The notes beneath the pieces were generated by a model, which did not search any database, was not told the origin of the DNA, and worked only from the letters and a program-made list of their open reading frames with translations. This document shows, piece by piece, positions 8,573-16,618 of a stretch of DNA of 64,000 bases (positions are counted from its first letter, which is position 1; every line of letters begins with the position of its first letter). The position numbers and the translations under genes were made by a program. This DNA is from Streptomyces sp. CB02959. GTDB taxonomy: Bacteria; Actinomycetota; Actinomycetes; Streptomycetales; Streptomycetaceae. Where the stretch lies: positions 62,001-126,000 of the forward strand of contig NZ_NNBP01000028.1 in the NCBI RefSeq assembly GCF_002803155.1. Direction: 5' to 3'.

Positions 8573-8860
8573 CTAGGCCGCCGCGCTGCCGTGCGGGGCC
8601 GCCGCGGGCTCCGCCGCCGGCGGTACGGCCAGCACGGCCACCTCGTCCAGCGACAGCCCGAGCGTCCCGGCGAGCGCGGCGACCGTGAAGAACGCCGGGG
8701 TCGGCGCCCGGCCGGTCTCGATCTTCCGCAGCGTCTCCGCGGACAGTCCGGCCGCCGCGGCGACCTCGACCATGCTCCGCTCGCCGCGCGCCACCCGCAG
8801 CAGCGCGCCCAGCCGCTCGCCGCGTTCGCGTTCCCAAGGGGTCAGTGGAGTCCGCACCAT
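8573..8860 (-). CDS. Small XRE-family HTH regulator
   Basis: 95-residue protein that is essentially one helix-turn-helix domain: RLGALLRVARGERSMVEVAAAAGLSAETLRKIETGRAPTPAFFTVAALAGTLGLSLDEVA. The C-terminus is a short Ala/Pro tail with no sensor domain. The ATG at 8860 was chosen because it starts the homology. Only 7-12 bases before it is a -10-like TAGTAT on the minus strand, which suggests leaderless translation. Directly behind lie three evenly spaced ACCGGT boxes. It is divergent from a methionine aminopeptidase gene, which it may control together with itself. Confidence 0.85.
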   Translation of the reverse strand: MVRTPLTPWERERGERLGALLRVARGERSMVEVAAAAGLSAETLRKIETGRAPTPAFFTVAALAGTLGLSLDEVAVLAVPPAAEPAAAPHGSAAA

Positions 8861-8875
8861 GCTCGTGATACTAAT

Positions 8876-8909
8876 ACCGGTAAAGAAATACCGGTAAAGA
8901 AATACCGGT
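8876..8909. promoter_or_regulatory. Triple ACCGGT operator between XRE gene and map
   Basis: Three palindromic ACCGGT boxes start at 8876, 8890 and 8904, exactly 14 bp apart, with the same spacer AAAGAAAT between them. The array abuts the minus-strand -10-like sequence (8868-8873) of the regulator gene, so bound protein would cover its -35 region. It lies about 100 bp upstream of map. Confidence 0.65.
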
Positions 8910-9006
8910 CCGGTCGACGGAACGCCATGTTCCGGCGGCCGGTGGCGAAACATCACACCGCTCGCGCAGCGCAACGCGCCGGGCGGCGGATTGGAGAGGC
9001 GTACCG

Positions 9007-9774
9007 ATGGTGGAGATCAAGACCGACGCGTCACTGGACGCGATGCGGGTGGCCGGCCGGGTGGTCGCGGACGCGCTGGCCGCGGCCCGCGCCGCGGCCG
9101 CCCCCGGGGTGCGCCTGACCGACCTGGACGAGGTGGCCCGCGCCGTGCTGCGCGAGGCCGGCGCCACCTCGCCGTTCCTCGGCTATCGCCCGTCCTTCGC
9201 CCCCACCCCCTTCCCCGCGGTCATCTGCGCGTCCGTCAACGACGCGATCGTGCACGGCATCCCGGACGGCTACCTGCTGCGCGACGGCGACCTGGTGAGC
9301 CTCGACTGCGGCGCGGTCGTCGACGGCTGGGCCGGCGACGCGGCCACCAGCTTCACCGTCGGCACGGAACGCGCCGAGGACCGCCGACTGATGGAGACCA
9401 CCCAGCAGGCCCTGGCGGCGGGCATCGCGGCCGCCGTGGTCGGCGCCCGGATCGGCGACGTCTCGCACGCCATCGGCAGCGTCGGCCGCGCGGCCGGCTA
9501 CGGCATCCCCCAGGACTTCGGCGGCCACGGCATCGGCCGGGCGATGCACGAGGACCCGGCGGTCCCCAACGACGGCCGGCCGGGCCGCGGTTTCGTGCTC
9601 CGGCACGGCCTGGTCATCGCCATCGAGCCGATGTTCCTGGCCGGCGGCAGCCACCGCTACGAGACCGACCCCGACGGCTGGACCCTGCGCACCGCCGACG
9701 GCAGCCGCGCGGCCCACTTCGAACACACCGTCGCGGTGACGGACGAGGGGCCGCGCGTCCTCACCCTGCCGTAA
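9007..9774 (+). CDS. map: Type I methionine aminopeptidase
   Basis: 255-residue metallopeptidase of the pita-bread fold that removes the initiator methionine from nascent proteins. Metal-ligand motifs appear in order: NDAIVHGIPD with the substrate-site histidine, LDCGAVVDGWAGDAATSF (two aspartates), GGHGIGRAMHEDP (histidine), AIEPMF (glutamate) and FEHTVAVTD (final glutamate). There is no N-terminal zinc-finger extension. GGAGAGG sits about 7 bases before the ATG. Actinobacteria often have more than one map; its divergence from a dedicated XRE regulator suggests an accessory paralogue rather than the housekeeping copy, which is normally near secY/adk. Confidence 0.92.
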   Translation: MVEIKTDASLDAMRVAGRVVADALAAARAAAAPGVRLTDLDEVARAVLREAGATSPFLGYRPSFAPTPFPAVICASVNDAIVHGIPDGYLLRDGDLVSLDCGAVVDGWAGDAATSFTVGTERAEDRRLMETTQQALAAGIAAAVVGARIGDVSHAIGSVGRAAGYGIPQDFGGHGIGRAMHEDPAVPNDGRPGRGFVLRHGLVIAIEPMFLAGGSHRYETDPDGWTLRTADGSRAAHFEHTVAVTDEGPRVLTLP

Positions 9775-9939
9775 GGGCACGAGACGGGCAGGGCGGGACC
9801 GGACGGGACGGGACGCGCGGAACCGTGCACGCGGAGCGGGGCTCGGTGCGGGTGGCGGCGTTCGGCGCGGTGTTCGGCGCGGCCCGGGGCTCGGTGCGGG
9901 CAGTGACGCGCGACGCGGCCCGCACCGCCGGGCCCCGGC

Positions 9940-11244
9940 TCAGATCGCGTCGAGGTCGATCGCCTCGGCCATCGCGCGGTAGCCGGCGTCGTTCGGGTGC
10001 AGATGGTCCCCGCTGTCGTACGCGGCGGCCAGTCGCCCCCGGTCGGCGGGGTCGGACAGCGCCCGGTCCAGGTCGACCACCCCGTCGAACTCGCCGGAGG
10101 TCCGTATCCAGCGGTTGAGCGCCACCCGCTTGGTCTCACCGCGCTCGGTGTAGTACCCCGCCCCCTTGAACGGCGTCAGCGTCGCCCCGATCACCTTGAC
10201 GCCCTTGCGGTGCGCCTGGCGTATCAACTCCCGCTGGGCGGACATGAGTTGGTGGACCGACACGTCGGGGGTCGGCTTGTTCGACCCGCCCGTCGGCACG
10301 CTCATGCCGATGTCGTTGATGCCCTCCAGCAGGATCACGGTGCGGACGTTCGGCTCGTTCAGCGCGTCCTTGGGGAAGCGCGCCACCGCCTTCTCCCCGA
10401 AGTCGGCCGTGCTGTTGGTGAGTTGGTTGCCGCTGATGCCTTCGTTGAGGATGCTGCGCGGCCGCCCCGCGGCGGCGAACCGCTCGGCCAGGGCGTCCGG
10501 ATAGCGGTGGTCGGCGTCGATCGTGGAGCCGTAGCCGTCGGTTATGGAGTCCCCGAAGGTGACGACGCCGTCCCGCCGGGCGGCCGCACCGCCGGCCACC
10601 TCGACGCCCGAGAGGTAGTACCAGGACTGCGTGGTCTCCGCGAACGCCGCCGCCCCGGCGTCGGCCCGGTGATCACCGGCCGCGCGGTAGCTGGTGGCGG
10701 TGGACTTCGCGTGGAAGGTGGTCGGGCCGGTCGGCGCGTCGAAGTACAGCGTCACGGTGACCGGCTCCAGGGCGCGCACCGTCAGTCCCGCCCCGTCGCT
10801 GAGCAGCTCGCCGCCGGCCGCCACGGTCGCCGACCTCCGCTTCCCGAAGGTCAGTTGGCGCACCGAACCGGCCTGCACCGCGGCGCCGCGGTCGGTCCGC
10901 GCGACGGTCGCCCCGGCGATCTTCAGCGGCGCCGTGCCGTAGCGGTTCGACAGCTTGATGCGGATCTGCGCGCCGCCCGTGCTGACCCGGACGACCTGCC
11001 GGACGGTCTGCCGCGCGAACCCGCTCACGGACCAGTTCTTCCCGAACACCTCGGTCGGCTGCTGCGGCGCGGCGGCCCAGCCACCGTGCCAGGACCCCTG
11101 CGCGGCCGCCGCGTACGCCGCGGCCGGCGCGCCCGTGCCGTCCGGCGGCACCGGCGCCGCCACTCCGGTCGCCGGCGCCATCAGCACGGCCGCCGACACC
11201 AGCGCGACCCCCGAACGTCTCACCAAGGAACCAGACACGATCAT
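9940..11244 (-). CDS. Secreted SGNH/GDSL-family esterase or lipase
   Basis: 434 residues with a Sec-type signal peptide (positively charged start, hydrophobic core to about residue 29, Ala-rich cleavage region). A beta-rich N-terminal domain of about 170 residues (GSWHGGWAAAPQQP... IRIKLSNRYGTAPLKIAG) is followed by an SGNH hydrolase domain. The catalytic serine lies in VVTFGDSITDGYG, the oxyanion Gly in NEGISGNQL, the Asn in LEGINDIG, and the Asp-x-x-His in SGDHLHPNDAGYRAMAEAI. It should act outside the cell on ester bonds in lipids or polysaccharides. It is monocistronic and convergent with map. Confidence 0.9.
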   Translation of the reverse strand: MIVSGSLVRRSGVALVSAAVLMAPATGVAAPVPPDGTGAPAAAYAAAAQGSWHGGWAAAPQQPTEVFGKNWSVSGFARQTVRQVVRVSTGGAQIRIKLSNRYGTAPLKIAGATVARTDRGAAVQAGSVRQLTFGKRRSATVAAGGELLSDGAGLTVRALEPVTVTLYFDAPTGPTTFHAKSTATSYRAAGDHRADAGAAAFAETTQSWYYLSGVEVAGGAAARRDGVVTFGDSITDGYGSTIDADHRYPDALAERFAAAGRPRSILNEGISGNQLTNSTADFGEKAVARFPKDALNEPNVRTVILLEGINDIGMSVPTGGSNKPTPDVSVHQLMSAQRELIRQAHRKGVKVIGATLTPFKGAGYYTERGETKRVALNRWIRTSGEFDGVVDLDRALSDPADRGRLAAAYDSGDHLHPNDAGYRAMAEAIDLDAI

Positions 11245-11362
11245 TACCCCACCCTCTGACTGCCTGCCGTTGTGTGACTCCCGTGCACCGCCGCCGCGGA
11301 GGGCCCGGCCGTCCGGCCCCTCCGCCGCGCCGGTCCGACTCCGCGCGTGACACCATCAAGAG

Positions 11363-11860
11363 GTGATCGACCTCGGCTATTCCCTCTCCCGTCGCTTCCC
11401 GGACCCTCCGCAGACCGACTACCGGACCGCGGACGTGCACGCCCTGCGCCACGACCTCTTCTGCGGCGACGTCTACCTCGCGGACACCGAGTCCGACCGC
11501 GAGGTGTCCACGGCCTGGGGCTGGGTGCCGGTGCTCGATTTCGCCTGGGCGCTGTGCGACATCGTCGAGCAGCTCGACACCGACCCCCGGGGCAGCCGCT
11601 CCGCCCGCCCCGTCCACGCCGAGCTGGACTTCACCGAATCCACCGACCGGATGCTCTTCGAGCGGCGCTTCGGCTGGGTCGACGTCGCCGCCGACTGGAT
11701 GCCGGTCGAGGAGGCCCCGCTCACCTTCAACCACGCCGCACTGCGCCGCGAGGCCCGCGACTTCCTGCACGACCTGATCGCCGACCTCGCCGATATGCAC
11801 GAGGGCCTCGCCGACAACCCCGGCATCTGGGCACTCCAGGCCCGCTTCCCCCGCATCTGA
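11363..11860 (+). CDS. Conserved hypothetical acidic protein
   Basis: 165-residue acidic cytosolic protein (RRFPDPPQTDYRTADVHALRHDLFCGDVYL ... STAWGWVPVLDFAWALCDIV ... RMLFERRFGWVDVAADWMP) with no signal peptide or membrane segment. I do not recognise a catalytic motif. The Trp/Asp-rich alternating pattern and small size resemble the many Streptomyces orphans of immunity-protein or DUF type, but that is only an impression. The GTG at 11363 immediately follows AAGAGG, too close for a normal ribosome site, so it may be leaderless. It is convergent with the pentapeptide-repeat gene, and its other neighbour is the divergent esterase. Confidence 0.65.
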   Translation: MIDLGYSLSRRFPDPPQTDYRTADVHALRHDLFCGDVYLADTESDREVSTAWGWVPVLDFAWALCDIVEQLDTDPRGSRSARPVHAELDFTESTDRMLFERRFGWVDVAADWMPVEEAPLTFNHAALRREARDFLHDLIADLADMHEGLADNPGIWALQARFPRI

Positions 11861-11882
11861 ACCATCCCCGCCCTCCCCTGCC

Positions 11883-12566
11883 TCACTCCACCCGCACGCC
11901 CACCTGGGCCGCGAACGCCGGTGCCAGATCCATCAGTTGGGCTGTGCTGATCACCGCACCGCCCAGGCAGTCGATGCCCCGCGCGATGTCGAGCCCGGCC
12001 GCACCGCGCAGATCGACGTCCTTCATCCGTACCGCCGAGAAGTCCACCCGCGCCAGGGTGCAGTCGTCGAACGACACCCGCTCCAGCTCCGCACCCCCGA
12101 AGTCGGCCTCGACCAGCACGCACCCCTCGAAGGCGACGTCCCGCAGCTTGGCCCGGCGCAGATTGGCGAAGTCGATCTTCCCGCCGCGCACCACCACCCG
12201 CTCCAGCACCGCTCCGTGGAGCTGGACCCCGCCGAGCCGGGCATCGACCACCTCCACGTCACGCAACGACGCCTGCGACAGATCCGTACCCACCCCGCGC
12301 ACCCCGCTGAACACGCTGTCGATGACGCGCGCCCGGCTCAGCACCGTCTCGTCCAGCGCGCACCGGCGCAGCGCACAGTCCATGAACCGGGCGCCCCGGG
12401 CCGACTGCCCCGCGCAGTCCACCTCGGTGAACTCCAGCCCGTCGTTATCCCCTTCGGGCTCCAGCTCCCGGCCGTCGTACGCCTGGAGCTCCGGCAGCCG
12501 CACCTCCGGGCGCCGCACCGCCCGCACCGTCTCCTTGCCGCGCCCTGCCACGCGCTCACCGCCCAT
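11883..12566 (-). CDS. Pentapeptide-repeat protein
   Basis: 227 residues; from about 60 to 195 the A(D/N)LXX pentapeptide pattern repeats (ADFGGAELERVSFDDCTLARVDFS, ANLRRAKLRDVAFEGCVLVEADF), which folds as a right-handed square beta-helix. No transmembrane or enzyme domain is attached. Some relatives mimic DNA and protect gyrase from quinolones, but most have unknown roles and nothing here points to gyrase. ATG at 12566 was chosen because GGAGG lies about 9 bases upstream; the open frame to 12821 is spurious. It is divergent from the FAD oxidoreductase across a 275-bp gap. Confidence 0.85.
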   Translation of the reverse strand: MGGERVAGRGKETVRAVRRPEVRLPELQAYDGRELEPEGDNDGLEFTEVDCAGQSARGARFMDCALRRCALDETVLSRARVIDSVFSGVRGVGTDLSQASLRDVEVVDARLGGVQLHGAVLERVVVRGGKIDFANLRRAKLRDVAFEGCVLVEADFGGAELERVSFDDCTLARVDFSAVRMKDVDLRGAAGLDIARGIDCLGGAVISTAQLMDLAPAFAAQVGVRVE

Positions 12567-12841
12567 GCGCTCACCGCCTCCGTCCGTCCGGGTCCGGGCC
12601 CGGTCCCTCGCCCTGCCGCGGACCGGCTCGGCGCCGCACCCGGCGGACCGCTCCACGCCCACACCCCCATGCTGGACCACCCCACTGACAATCCCCGCTG
12701 ACCTGCGAAAACCTTCGTTCCCGCGCGGGTATGTCACATCTCCGGCCCCCTCGCCCGTCCCCTCCGTGAACGCCCGCCGACACCGCGGACGCCACCACCG
12801 GCGCCACCGCAGACGCACCATCCGCGACCGAAGGAGCTGCC

Positions 12842-14020
12842 ATGACCCGCCGCCCGCTCACCGTCATCGGAGGCGGCTTCGCCGGCCTCACCGCGGCCAT
12901 CTCCGCCGCCGAGGCCGGCGCCACCGTCACCCTCCACGAGGCCCACCGCACGCTCGGCGGCCGCGCCCGCACCGCCGACGGCCCCTACCGCACCAACGAC
13001 GGCCCGCACGCCCTCTACCGCCGCGGCCCGCACTGGTCCTGGCTCCGGCAGCGCGGCCTGCTCCGGCCGCTCGCCGCGCTGCCCCTCCGGGACGCCGCCG
13101 GGCTGCGCTTCTTCCACCGCGGCGGTCTGCACCGGATGCCCCCGCTCGGCCTGCTGAAGCTGCGCGCCCACCGCACCGCCCCCGTCGAGCGGGACTTCCT
13201 CACCTGGGCGCGGACCCGTACCGACGACGCCACCGCCCGCGCCGCGGCCCACTACGTCGGCGTGGCCACCTTCCACCACGACCCCGGCAGCCTCTCCGCC
13301 GCCTTCGTCCAGGAACGGCTCCGCCGCTCCACCCACCTGCCGCCGGAGGCCCACTACCCCGCCGGCGGCTGGGGCACGCTCATCGAACGGATGGCGCGGC
13401 ACGCCCGCGACCTGGGTGTACGCATCGAGACCGGGTCCCGCGTCGACGCCCTCCCGGAGGACCGCCCGGTCGTCGTCGCCACCCATCTCGACTCCGCCCG
13501 CAGCCTCCTCGGCGACGACCGGCTGCACTGGACCGGCACCCGCACGGTCCTGCTCGACCTCGCCGTCCGGACCCGGCGCGGCGACCCGTTCGCGCTCTCC
13601 GGGCTCGACTTCCCCGGCTGGATCGAGCGGTTCACCTGCCAGGACCCGACTCTCGCCCCGCGCGGCGAACAACTCCTCCAGGGGCAGATCGGCATCGCCC
13701 CGGACGAGGCCCGCGCCGACGGCGAGGCCCGCGCCGAACGCCTCCTGGACGCCGGCTTCCCCGACTGGCGCGACCGCACCGCCTGGCGCCGCACCTCGCT
13801 GGCCACCGGCCGTACGGGGGCGGTGGACCTCCCCGGCACCTCCTGGCGCGACCGCCCGGCGATCGACCGCGGCAACGGCGTCTACCTGGCGGGCGACCAG
13901 GTCGCGGCGCCCGGCGTGCTGTGCGAGGTGTCGTTCACCAGCGCCTTGGAGGCGGTCTCCCTCGCCCTGCGCACCCGCCTCCACCACCCGGCGGTCACCC
14001 CCCTGGGCCGCGCCCGCTGA
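12842..14020 (+). CDS. FAD-dependent amine oxidase / phytoene desaturase-like oxidoreductase
   Basis: 392-residue flavoprotein. The N-terminus is the dinucleotide-binding beta-alpha-beta fold (LTVIGGGFAGLTAAISAAEAGATVTLHEA), followed by the GGRART motif of the amine oxidase/phytoene desaturase group. The C-terminal FAD segment is GVYLAGDQVAAPGVLCEVSFTSALEAV. The substrate cannot be told; no carotenoid genes are nearby. The start has AAGGAG 5-10 bases before the ATG. The following quinone-reductase-like gene is on the same strand 219 bp downstream, which is too far to call an operon with confidence. Confidence 0.82.
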   Translation: MTRRPLTVIGGGFAGLTAAISAAEAGATVTLHEAHRTLGGRARTADGPYRTNDGPHALYRRGPHWSWLRQRGLLRPLAALPLRDAAGLRFFHRGGLHRMPPLGLLKLRAHRTAPVERDFLTWARTRTDDATARAAAHYVGVATFHHDPGSLSAAFVQERLRRSTHLPPEAHYPAGGWGTLIERMARHARDLGVRIETGSRVDALPEDRPVVVATHLDSARSLLGDDRLHWTGTRTVLLDLAVRTRRGDPFALSGLDFPGWIERFTCQDPTLAPRGEQLLQGQIGIAPDEARADGEARAERLLDAGFPDWRDRTAWRRTSLATGRTGAVDLPGTSWRDRPAIDRGNGVYLAGDQVAAPGVLCEVSFTSALEAVSLALRTRLHHPAVTPLGRAR

Positions 14021-14239
14021 CCGCATCCACCGACGACGACCGACGGCGGCGCCCGCCGACCACCCAACCGAGGCGCGGCGCCCGCCAGTTGCCCACCCCC
14101 GGCCCCCTCCGGCGCATCCTTGACCTCAACCCGACTTGAGGTACCAGAGTGGCGGCAGCTGACCATCCCCACCGGCAGAGGCGGCCGCCCGTCACGGCGC
14201 CCCGCCCTGCCCGCCCTCCCCAGAGGAGACCACTCCGCC

Positions 14240-15253
14240 ATGCGCGCAATACGGCTGCACACCTTCGGTCCCGCGGAAAACCTCGTCTACGAGACGGTCG
14301 ACGACCCCACACCGGGGCCGGGCGAGGTCCGTATCGCCGTGGCCGCGGCGGGCGTCCACCTCCTGGACACCGCCCTCCGCGCGGGCCAGGAGGGCGGCCC
14401 CGCACCGCTGCCCGACCTGCCGACCGTGCCGGGCCGGGAGGTCGCCGGCACCGTGGACGCCCTCGGCCCCGGCACCGACCCCAGCTGGCTCGGCCGGCCC
14501 GTCGTCGCCCACCTCGGCATGGTCCCGGGCGGCTACGCCGAACTGGCCGTCACCAGCACCGACCGGCTGCACGCCCTCCCCGACGGCCTGGACCCGGCCC
14601 AGGCCGTCGCCATGATCGGCACCGGCCGCACCACCATGGGCATCCTGCTCTGCGCCGCCCTCACCGCCGACGACATCGCGCTCGTCCCGGCGGCCGCCGG
14701 CGGCATCGGCTCCCTGCTCGTCCAGTACGCCAGGAACACCGGCGCCACGGTCATCGGCCTGGCCGGCGGCCCGCGCAAGGTGGCCCACGTCCGCGAGCTG
14801 GGCGCCGACCTCGCCCTCGACTACACCGACGCCGACTGGCCGGTCCTCGCCCGCGGCTTCCTCGACGAACGCGGCGCCTCCGGGGCCACCCTCGTCTTCG
14901 ACTCGGTCGGCGGCGACCCGGGCCGGGCGGCCGTGGACCTCCTCGCCCCCGGCGGCCGCCACCTGGTCTTCGGCTGGTCCTCCGGCGGCCCGCTCACCGG
15001 CGGCCCGCTGGAGCTCACCGAAGCCGAACTCACGGAGCGCGGCATCACCTCGGAATCCGTTCTCGGCCCCCCGATGCTGGCCCGGGTCGGCGGCATCAAC
15101 CCGATCCGCACCCTGGAGATCGCCGCCCTCGCCGAAGCCGCCGCCGGCCGCCTCGTGCCCACCGTCCAGCGCTTCCCCCTCGCCGAGGCCGCAACCGCCC
15201 ACCGCGCCCTGGAATCCCGCGGCACGATGGGCAAGGTCGTCCTGGAGCCGTAA
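14240..15253 (+). CDS. Zinc-type dehydrogenase / NADPH:quinone reductase (MDR superfamily)
   Basis: 337-residue medium-chain dehydrogenase. The N-terminal GroES-like domain (MRAIRLHTFGPAENLVYETVDDPTPGPGEV) is followed by a Rossmann domain with VPAAAGGIGSLLVQYARNTGATVIGLAGG and VFDSVGG, as in zeta-crystallin-like quinone reductases. The cysteine ligands of zinc alcohol dehydrogenases are missing, so it is probably zinc-free and reduces quinones or enones with NADPH. The start was placed at 14240 because GAGGAGA precedes it and the family starts there; the frame open from 14120 is upstream noise. Confidence 0.88.
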   Translation: MRAIRLHTFGPAENLVYETVDDPTPGPGEVRIAVAAAGVHLLDTALRAGQEGGPAPLPDLPTVPGREVAGTVDALGPGTDPSWLGRPVVAHLGMVPGGYAELAVTSTDRLHALPDGLDPAQAVAMIGTGRTTMGILLCAALTADDIALVPAAAGGIGSLLVQYARNTGATVIGLAGGPRKVAHVRELGADLALDYTDADWPVLARGFLDERGASGATLVFDSVGGDPGRAAVDLLAPGGRHLVFGWSSGGPLTGGPLELTEAELTERGITSESVLGPPMLARVGGINPIRTLEIAALAEAAAGRLVPTVQRFPLAEAATAHRALESRGTMGKVVLEP

Positions 15254-15414
15254 GGGCCGTCCGGTGACCGGCGGCCGGGTCCGCGGCACCCGGCACGGCC
15301 CCTCCCGGCCGCGTCGACCCGGCCGCGTCGGCCCGGCCCGACGGCCTCCCCCGCCCGGGACCAAAGTCACCCCCCGCCCCGGCCCTTCGCCCCCACCGCC
15401 TTGCGCACCCGCCC

Positions 15415-16530
15415 CTACGCCACCACCGCCAACTCCCGCCCCGTCACGTTCAACCGCCGCCCACCGGTCTCCGTGCAGACCACGATGTCCTCGATCCGCA
15501 CCCCGAACCGCCCCGGCAGATAGATCCCCGGCTCGATCGAGAAGCACATCCCCGGCACCAGCGGCAGATGCTCGCCCTCCACCATGTACGGCGGCTCGTG
15601 CGTGGTGACCCCGATACCGTGCCCGGTGCGGTGGATGAAGTACTCGCCGTAGCCCGCCGCCTTGATCACCCGCCGGGCGACCCGGTCGATCTCCTGGCAC
15701 GCGACGCCGGGCCGCACCGCCTCGAACGCCGCCTGCTGGGCCTCCCGCACGATCTCGTGCACCTTCCGCTCCTCGGCACCCGGCTCCCCGACGTGCACGG
15801 TCCGCGAGGTGTCCGAGCCGTACCCGTCCTTCAACCCGCCGAAGTCGAGCACGACCATGTCGCCGTCCTCGATGACCCGCTCCCCCGCCTCGTGGTGCGG
15901 ATTGGCCCCGTTGGGACCGGACCCGACGACCGTGAAGTCCACCTGGCTGTGCCCGTGCTCGGTCAGCAGCCGCGCCAGGTCCCCCGCGACGTCGCACTCC
16001 CGCCGCCCGGCGAACCGCACCCCCAGGATGTCCTGGTACGTCGCGTCCGCGGCCGCCCCCGCCGCCGCCAGCCGCTCCACCTCGTAGGCGTCCTTGACGG
16101 CCCGCAGCATCGGCAGCGCCTCGGTCAGCGCCGCGTAACCGCCCCCCGGGACCGAGCGCTGCAACCCGAGCAGATGCAGCGCCCACATCCCGTCCGACAC
16201 CCCGTAACGCCGCTGCGGCGCCAGCCACTTGCCCAGCTCCGCACAGGGATCCGAGCCGTCGGACCACCCCACCACCTCCAGCGCCCCGGCCCCCGCGGCA
16301 CGCTCCGCGTCCGGCCGCTCCAGTACGGGCACCAGCAGCCGCGGCGCCCGCCCCGGCTCGATCACCAGCGCCGTCAGCCGCTCGGTGACGGCCGTCGGCC
16401 GGTACCCGCACAGCCACACCAGATCCGGCCCCGGCGTGACGATCAGCCCGGCCAGCCCGGCCTCCTCGGCGGCCCGCCCGGCCCGCGCCATCCGCCGCTC
16501 GTACTCGTCCCGCGTCATCGAAGTCACCAT
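15415..16530 (-). CDS. M24-family Xaa-Pro dipeptidase/aminopeptidase
   Basis: 371-residue metallopeptidase. The creatinase-like N-terminal domain (about 1-140) is followed by the pita-bread catalytic domain with the metal ligands in VVLDFGGLKDGYGSDTSR (two Asp), HRTGHGIGVTTHEPPY (His), FSIEPGIYLPGRFGVRIEDIV (two Glu). It would cleave N-terminal residues next to proline in the cytosol. ATG 16530 and ATG 16518 are both possible; GGTGA lies 5 bases before the second. The frame open to 16845 is a shadow over the amidase gene. It follows the amidase on the same strand after 88 bp, so the two may be co-transcribed in peptide/amide catabolism. Confidence 0.88.
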   Translation of the reverse strand: MVTSMTRDEYERRMARAGRAAEEAGLAGLIVTPGPDLVWLCGYRPTAVTERLTALVIEPGRAPRLLVPVLERPDAERAAGAGALEVVGWSDGSDPCAELGKWLAPQRRYGVSDGMWALHLLGLQRSVPGGGYAALTEALPMLRAVKDAYEVERLAAAGAAADATYQDILGVRFAGRRECDVAGDLARLLTEHGHSQVDFTVVGSGPNGANPHHEAGERVIEDGDMVVLDFGGLKDGYGSDTSRTVHVGEPGAEERKVHEIVREAQQAAFEAVRPGVACQEIDRVARRVIKAAGYGEYFIHRTGHGIGVTTHEPPYMVEGEHLPLVPGMCFSIEPGIYLPGRFGVRIEDIVVCTETGGRRLNVTGRELAVVA

Positions 16531-16618
16531 GCCGCGAATGTACGCCGCCGCCCCCTCGCCCACCCGGCAAAACCCCTCCCCCGCAAGCCGGTACGCGGCC
16601 CGGGCAGACCGATCGCCC

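Noticed and set aside
11347..14139. A 930-residue plus-strand open frame
   Set aside because: Its product is Arg/Pro low complexity and it overlaps the pentapeptide-repeat and FAD oxidoreductase genes in other frames.
14192..16570. A 792-residue minus-strand open frame
   Set aside because: It is antisense or out of frame to the quinone reductase and M24 peptidase genes and has no recognisable motif.
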